Assembly: GCA_018396395.1 (NCBI GenBank)
Contig: JAGTQN010000036.1
Location: forward strand, 1-13,987
DNA length: 13,987 nucleotides
Source: Candidatus Bathyarchaeota archaeon
GTDB lineage: Archaea > Thermoproteota > CALKCG01 > B24 > JAGTQN01
Reading direction: 5' to 3'
Shown here: in pieces, positions 11,920 through 13,987 of the stretch
Layout: every line of letters begins with the position of its first letter
How positions within the stretch are numbered: position 1 is the stretch's first letter
Notes under the pieces: generated by a model
Databases searched by the model: none
Told to the model about the DNA's origin: nothing
Seen by the model: only the letters and a program-made list of their open reading frames with translations
Position numbers and translations under genes: made by a program

Positions 11920-12027
11920 TTGAAAAGGTCGATGTCTTCTACGGAGATGACCTTCCTTATGGCGGTTATTATCCTCATATCGATCGCCTTAGGTTATCTT
12001 CTAGCGGGCTTTATTGGCATTTCATAA
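11920..12027 (+). CDS. Single-pass membrane micropeptide
   Basis: A 35-aa frame from TTG 11920 (or 31 aa from ATG 11932) to TAA 12025. After a short polar, basic head (KRSMSSTEM) comes one clear membrane helix, FLMAVIILISIALGYLLAGF, with Gly near its end. GAGGG lies just upstream at 11911-11915, and TTTATAAG at 11859-11866 has the form of an archaeal TATA box, giving a leader of about 30 bases. Promoter, SD and TM helix in order make it more than a chance frame. I do not recognise the family. Confidence 0.5.
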   Translation: MKRSMSSTEMTFLMAVIILISIALGYLLAGFIGIS

Positions 12028-12114
12028 TGAAAAATAGATAATGAAAAATAGCCACAATTTTCTAGAAAGAATCGCTAAGAAAGAATTTCCATAATTATCA
12101 TTTCACAAGAGCCT

Positions 12115-12885
12115 TTATCCGAGGCCTCGTAGGGCTTCGATTATCTTGTCGACACTAGGAGCCTTCGAAACGATGAGGGGTATTCTCTCGAATTCAGCTA
12201 TTTTAACGGCAAGCTCCCTATCGACTTCTTCCTCCCTAAGTCCATGGAGGACGACTATGCAAGGCTTTAAAGGATGAACCCTCACGGCAACCATAGGAGA
12301 TCTGCCGTGGGTAACCCTTGTGAGGATAAGGGCCCTCTCAGTCGTAGAGCCTATGAGTCGCAAAAAGTCGCTTCCCGAAAGGGTTAAGATCGCCTTTATG
12401 GAGTCTGCGACCGTATAGCCATAAACGAGACGGTTGAGTCCCGTAGGATAAGCGACTACTACGCCCATAACAGCCTCACAAATCTTCGAGGCGTTTACAG
12501 GAGTGGCGAATTCCCTCATATCTAGAATAGCGTCCGGAAGATTGCTCATGAGACGGGCAAACTCCATAATACGTACGCCTCCCCTTTCCTCATCAAAGGA
12601 TATGAGGGCCTCGATGAAGCGGCGGATGAAGGCAGCTCCAGGTGACTTGCGTCTACCAGTCTCGTAGTCGCTTATGACGGATGGCCTAGTTCCGAGCCTT
12701 TTAGCGAGGTTTGTCTCGGAACATTCGAAGGCTTCCCTCCACTTTTTGAGCATGAAACTTGGATTTGGAGAAAAGACGATTTCTCCGGCTATCTTTTTTG
12801 CAAGGACCTCCTTTACAGCTTCAAGGAAACTGGGCTCCAAGACTTTGACACCAACTCTCAAAGGATGCCCATGGGCTTTTGCCAT
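12115..12885 (-). CDS. XRE-type HTH transcriptional regulator (COG1709-like, archaeal)
   Basis: A 256-aa protein. The helix-turn-helix lies at about 45-95: FMLKKWREAFECSETNLAKR (44-63), then LGTRPSVISDYETGRRKSPG (64-83) with the usual V-x-D-Y-E-x-G-x-R-x-SPG of archaeal regulators, then FIRRFIEALISFDEERGG. The C-terminal half (about 125-256) is an alpha/beta ligand-binding-like region of the COG1709 group, with strands such as MGVVVAYPTG, RALILTRVTHG and PCIVVLHG. The ligand and targets are unknown. No SD is visible. A TATA-like box lies 29-36 bases before ATG 12885, so the message is nearly leaderless. It stands alone between long non-coding gaps. Confidence 0.85.
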   Translation of the reverse strand: MAKAHGHPLRVGVKVLEPSFLEAVKEVLAKKIAGEIVFSPNPSFMLKKWREAFECSETNLAKRLGTRPSVISDYETGRRKSPGAAFIRRFIEALISFDEERGGVRIMEFARLMSNLPDAILDMREFATPVNASKICEAVMGVVVAYPTGLNRLVYGYTVADSIKAILTLSGSDFLRLIGSTTERALILTRVTHGRSPMVAVRVHPLKPCIVVLHGLREEEVDRELAVKIAEFERIPLIVSKAPSVDKIIEALRGLG

Positions 12886-12913
12886 GGGAGGGATTTCGCC
12901 AACGATTGTTTCG

Positions 12914-12921
12914 TTTTATAA
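12914..12921 (-). promoter_or_regulatory. TATA-like box of the COG1709-type regulator
   Basis: TTATAAAA on the minus strand, 29-36 bases before ATG 12885, which predicts a very short or absent leader. Confidence 0.45.
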
Positions 12922-13201
12922 TCCAAGATTTAGGAAATTTAAGCCTTTACCGTCTGCGAATGATAGGATAGGATGCTTAGGAAAAATTTATGGCTACGGC
13001 AAAAATTCCAAGTTTGATAGTTTCAAATATTCCTCTCAATCTTAAGCCCTTTTTCTGTAAGATGATTCTTAGTAAATCGATCAAAGTTACTCTTAGAATT
13101 AAGTGAAATAATGTTTAGAAAAATATTATATGAGGAAAAGTCTATTGTATGAAAGAGCAGATAGTGTAGTCATGCCAGTAGCATAGGGAGAGGAGATGTA
13201 G
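12922..13201. other. Intergenic stretch without a supported gene
   Basis: AT-rich gap between two divergent promoters. One plus-strand frame of 38 codons (ATG near 12990) and one start-less minus-strand frame of about 50 codons exist; neither has an SD motif, promoter or recognisable features. A purine-rich GGGAGAGGAG (13186-13195) lies upstream of the nuclease-like gene, but it is too far from its ATG to be an SD. Confidence 0.4.
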
Positions 13202-13210
13202 GTTTAAATA
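13202..13210 (+). promoter_or_regulatory. TATA box of the coiled-coil nuclease-like gene
   Basis: GTTTAAATA is close to the archaeal consensus and lies 27-35 bases before ATG 13237; no SD is present, so the message is probably leaderless. Confidence 0.45.
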
Positions 13211-13236
13211 ATACCTTCAATTTTGATTTAGTTGCA

Positions 13237-13854
13237 ATGGATGTTTTAAAAAGCGAAATCTTAGAGCTCCTAGATAAGGACAAGGAGTTCAGGTATGCAG
13301 TGGCTGGATACTTAGGCTTATCTGAGATTCTAAAAAGGCTTGGTGACCTCACAGATGGACAGACAAAGCTTAGGGAGGACTTCGGGAAGCTGTACGCACA
13401 GTTTAGCTTAAGGTTCGAAGAACATGACAGAAAATTCAATGAAATAGCCTTAGAATTGAAAAGTTTAAGGAAAGAGGTTGGCGGTCTTGGCGAGACTCTT
13501 GGAGTCCTTGTGGAGGACTATATCATCGAAAAGTTTGGAGATGAGCTTAGGCGTCGCGGCTTGAGTCTCGAGGAAATCAGGAGTCTGACGGTCGAGGGAA
13601 AGGAAATCGATGCAGTCTTCAGGGACAATGAGGCCATAGTTGTTGAGGTTAAAAGTGTTGTCCGAGGTGAAGATATAAGAGACCTTGCAAGAAAGCAAGA
13701 AATAATAGAAAGGGCATTTAAAAGGCCTACAAGGGCTATTATAGCTGGCATAAGGGTCGATAGTGCTGCCGAGAACTTAGCGAAAGATCTTAGAATAGAA
13801 GTTCTTAGAAGGTTACCTAGAAAGCAAATAGGACCGGGCACCCCTCTTTTATAA
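13237..13854 (+). CDS. Coiled-coil protein with PD-(D/E)XK nuclease-like domain (DUF3782-like)
   Basis: A 205-aa protein. Residues 1-40 are helical, and about 40-90 form a coiled coil with heptad spacing (LREDFGKLYAQFSLRFEEHD, then KFNEIALELKSLRKEVGGLG). The C-terminal domain carries a PD-(D/E)XK-type core: E94 in VEDYI, E123 and D125 in GKEIDAVF, and E137-x-K139 in IVVEVKS, followed by helix EDIRDLARKQEII and strand RAIIAGI. This layout matches the coiled-coil/DUF3782 proteins that occur in many copies in Thermoproteota. Function is unproven; the motif suggests a Mg2+-dependent nuclease fold, and many relatives may be structural. The frame is open upstream but has no earlier start codon, so ATG 13237 is chosen. 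Confidence 0.8.
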   Translation: MDVLKSEILELLDKDKEFRYAVAGYLGLSEILKRLGDLTDGQTKLREDFGKLYAQFSLRFEEHDRKFNEIALELKSLRKEVGGLGETLGVLVEDYIIEKFGDELRRRGLSLEEIRSLTVEGKEIDAVFRDNEAIVVEVKSVVRGEDIRDLARKQEIIERAFKRPTRAIIAGIRVDSAAENLAKDLRIEVLRRLPRKQIGPGTPLL

Positions 13855-13987
13855 TTAAAGAATTACAGGCATCGTAGAAATTCATCTCATTCCACCGATA
13901 TTTTTAAATTAGGCGAAACGAGAAAAATTTTCTTCGGCATATGGTTCGGATACTGACAAGATAAGCCCACCATCCCAGTGGTGGGGT
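13855..13987. other. Non-coding tail with a strong hairpin at the window edge
   Basis: CCCACCA (13966-13972) and TGGTGGG (13979-13985) form a perfect GC-rich 7-bp stem around TCCCAG. A TATA-like ATTTTTAAATTA lies at about 13900-13912, which would start a plus-strand transcript near 13935. That is compatible with a structured RNA gene running out of the window, but the sequence is cut before it can be identified. Confidence 0.35.

Noticed and set aside
12985..13240. Short frames on both strands in the regulator/nuclease gap
   Set aside because: No start signals on the minus frame, no SD motif or TATA box for the plus frame, and no recognisable protein features.

Overview
The window looks like archaeal chromosome from the TACK/Thermoproteota side. 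It encodes ribosomal protein eS25, which is found in TACK archaea and eukaryotes but not in typical Euryarchaeota. It also carries a digeranylgeranylglyceryl-phosphate synthase of the UbiA family and L-myo-inositol-1-phosphate synthase. Promoters have archaeal form: TATA-like boxes about 25-33 nt before several starts, some apparently leaderless, mixed with genes that have Shine-Dalgarno (SD) motifs 6-7 nt before the start. An F420-dependent methylene-H4MPT reductase (mer) in this background suggests a lineage with H4MPT-linked C1 metabolism, such as Bathyarchaeia or a related group. That placement is an inference; no rRNA gene is present to settle it.

Layout. Positions 1-1130 hold a truncated unknown gene and a HEPN/MNT nucleotidyltransferase pair on the minus strand. 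Positions 1195-4570 are rearranged accessory DNA: a broken copy of the 5' end of the downstream enolase-superfamily gene, a two-gene unit (an 89-aa unknown plus mer), a heavily decayed IS200/IS605-type element (tnpA and tnpB both pseudogenes), and directly against its right end a relic of a second HEPN gene. Positions 4630-5799 hold the intact enolase-superfamily gene, best matched to L-rhamnonate dehydratase. From 5820 on the window is mostly housekeeping-like: MobB with a C-terminal Fe-S domain, a small membrane protein and a coiled-coil protein, a cyclophilin-like protein, eS25, a tiny ribbon-helix-helix regulator, inositol-phosphate synthase, a DUF72 protein, the UbiA lipid enzyme, a one-helix membrane peptide, a COG1709-type regulator and a coiled-coil PD-(D/E)XK nuclease-like protein.

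How the genes fit together. DGGGP synthase builds the ether-lipid core, and inositol-phosphate synthase supplies the usual archaeal inositol headgroup precursor, so 8720-11629 is a loose membrane-lipid neighbourhood. Mer belongs to C1 metabolism. Rhamnonate dehydratase belongs to sugar-acid catabolism and has no pathway partners in view. The most informative structure is the mirror-image damage around mer and the insertion sequence. On the left, HEPN is intact and the dehydratase is a stump; on the right, the dehydratase is intact and HEPN is a stump. An insertion or segmental duplication that split an ancestral divergent HEPN/dehydratase pair would leave this pattern.
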